A stretch of 64,000 bases of DNA, taken from positions 1 through 64,000 of the forward strand of contig JAJDCO010000042.1 in NCBI GenBank assembly GCA_029260795.1, given 5' to 3'. Of the stretch, positions 63,172-64,000 are shown piece after piece; the stretch's first letter is position 1; the number at the start of each line of letters is the position of its first letter. This stretch comes from Planctomycetota bacterium (GTDB lineage Bacteria > Planctomycetota > OFTM77). The translations under genes were made by a program, and so were the position numbers. The notes beneath the pieces were generated by a model, which made no database searches, was not told the DNA's origin, and was given only the letters and a program-made list of their open reading frames with translations.

Positions 63172-64000
63172 TCATTCTTCATCGGCCGCAGACAGCGCTT
63201 CACTCCAATGGAGACGGGGCAGCGACGCCTGCGCACCTCGGCTCAGGACCGAGCGGCTCGCATAGCCGATCGCGGCCCTCACGGCGACCTCCCACTCGGC
63301 GTCCTCGGCCAAAGCCGCCGCCAGCGCACCATTGAAGGCATCGCCGGCGCCCGTCGAGTCGACCGCCACGACCTGAGGAGCGGCAAACACCTGCGGAATC
63401 CTCTCCGACTCCAAGGAGAGGGCCCCCGAAGCTCCCCGAGTGATCAGAATCCGCTCCGGGCCGCGTGAGAGAGCCGCCGCGATCCAGCCTGAGGGGAGGT
63501 CCTCCGGCCCTTTTGGCGGACCGAAGACGGTCGACGCCTCGGAGTCGTTCGGCGTCACCAGCCAGGCATCCCGCAGCGCTTTCTCCAATCCGACCGACTT
63601 CGCCGGCGCCGGATCCAAGATCGTACGAGCCCCTCGCCGGCGACCGATCTCGAAGGCTCGCTCCACGCAGATCAACGGAATCTCGAGCTGGCAGAGGACG
63701 ATGTCGTCGGATTCGAGATCGGCGAGGGCCGCTTCGACTGCGGCGGGATCGAGGCGGGCGTTGGCGCCGGGAGACACGAGGATCGCGTTCTCGCCCCTGG
63801 CATCGACCCCGATCAAGGCGACCCCGGTCGGGGTCAGAGGCTGCGAGTGGAGGTGGCGCGTCTCGATTCCCTCAGAGGCGAGTGAGCTCCGTCCGCGATC
63901 GCCGAAGGCGTCGTCTCCGACACAGCCGACGAAGCGGACCTGGGCCCCGGCCCGCGCCGCAGCGACTGCCTGGTTGGCCCCTTTCCCGCCCTCGAAGGTC
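63172..64000 (-). CDS. PfkB/ribokinase-family sugar kinase, N terminus beyond the window
   Basis: The frame is open to the right edge, so the first 40 or so residues are missing. The visible part starts TFEGGKGANQAVAAARAGAQ, the first PfkB signature typical of ribokinases. It continues with VGCVGDDAFG, NAILVSPGANARL, LVTPNDSEAS (substrate lid region), ILITRGASGALSLE, and the second signature VDSTGAGDAFNGALAAAL with the catalytic Asp and anion hole. It phosphorylates a sugar such as ribose with ATP; the exact sugar is not fixed by the sequence seen. Ends 215 bases before the divergent-side promoter of the chaperone gene, on the same strand. Confidence 0.9.
   Translation of the reverse strand, partial: TFEGGKGANQAVAAARAGAQVRFVGCVGDDAFGDRGRSSLASEGIETRHLHSQPLTPTGVALIGVDARGENAILVSPGANARLDPAAVEAALADLESDDIVLCQLEIPLICVERAFEIGRRRGARTILDPAPAKSVGLEKALRDAWLVTPNDSEASTVFGPPKGPEDLPSGWIAAALSRGPERILITRGASGALSLESERIPQVFAAPQVVAVDSTGAGDAFNGALAAALAEDAEWEVAVRAAIGYASRSVLSRGAQASLPRLHWSEALSAADEE

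Overview
The window reads as a chromosomal segment of a high-GC, Gram-negative, aerobic heterotroph. KdsA (KDO synthesis) and a beta-barrel porin ending in Phe imply an LPS-bearing outer membrane. A 2-oxoglutarate dehydrogenase operon and a propionyl-CoA carboxylase operon plus methylmalonyl-CoA epimerase imply an oxidative cycle fed by propionyl-CoA. The mix of HEAT-repeat exported proteins, a Ser/Thr kinase with a repeat tail, a secretin-like protein behind an ECF sigma factor, a formylglycine-generating-enzyme-like protein, sulfatase-fold proteins and a YfhO-type membrane protein resembles Planctomycetota or a neighbouring deep lineage. That placement is inference. No rRNA, tRNA, CRISPR array, IS element or phage gene was seen.

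Layout. 0-10.6 kb: an attC-like palindrome at the left edge, a small lipoprotein, a YfhO-family protein, a soluble hybrid histidine kinase, a two-gene exported operon (zincin-like lipoprotein, HEAT protein) and a macro-domain protein. 10.6-19.4 kb (minus): a lipase-fold lipoprotein whose nucleophile Ser is Gly, a small membrane protein, a LolA-like exported protein, and sucA-sucB-lpdA. 19.5-27.6 kb (minus): a surface-glycan style cluster with a GT4, a coiled-coil protein, two GT2 enzymes, a sulfatase-fold protein with lost metal ligands, and a large exported esterase. 27.7-31.8 kb (plus): a near-consensus sigma70 promoter and a 33-bp palindrome with a Fur-box-like core, ahead of porin, lipoprotein, an FMN_bind::ApbE fusion and a four-helix membrane protein. 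This looks like an iron-regulated flavin electron-transfer unit and is the most striking locus here. 31.9-36.8 kb (minus): pccB, biotin carboxylase, biotin carrier and a beta-propeller lipoprotein. 37-39 kb: two adjacent decayed genes (dus and a UMF1-type transporter). 39-48.7 kb: a lipoprotein, an exported helical-barrel protein of lower GC, methylmalonyl-CoA epimerase, an RluD-type synthase, an FGE-like protein, and an overlapping operon of PPC-domain protein, RmlD-like reductase and an apgM homologue lacking metal ligands. 48.9-57.6 kb (plus): ECF sigma, zinc-finger/HEAT anti-sigma, secretin-like exported protein, a lipid kinase, kdsA and a Ser/Thr kinase. 57.6-64 kb: a stem-loop cluster, a decayed reading frame, a large exported protein, a SurA/PpiD-like chaperone with a 36-bp coding minisatellite, and a PfkB-family kinase running off the right edge.

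Three proteins with hydrolase or phosphomutase folds have substituted catalytic or metal-binding residues. Most operons use 4-nt ATGA overlaps, which supports the start sites chosen. All domain calls were made by eye from motifs; no database search was possible.
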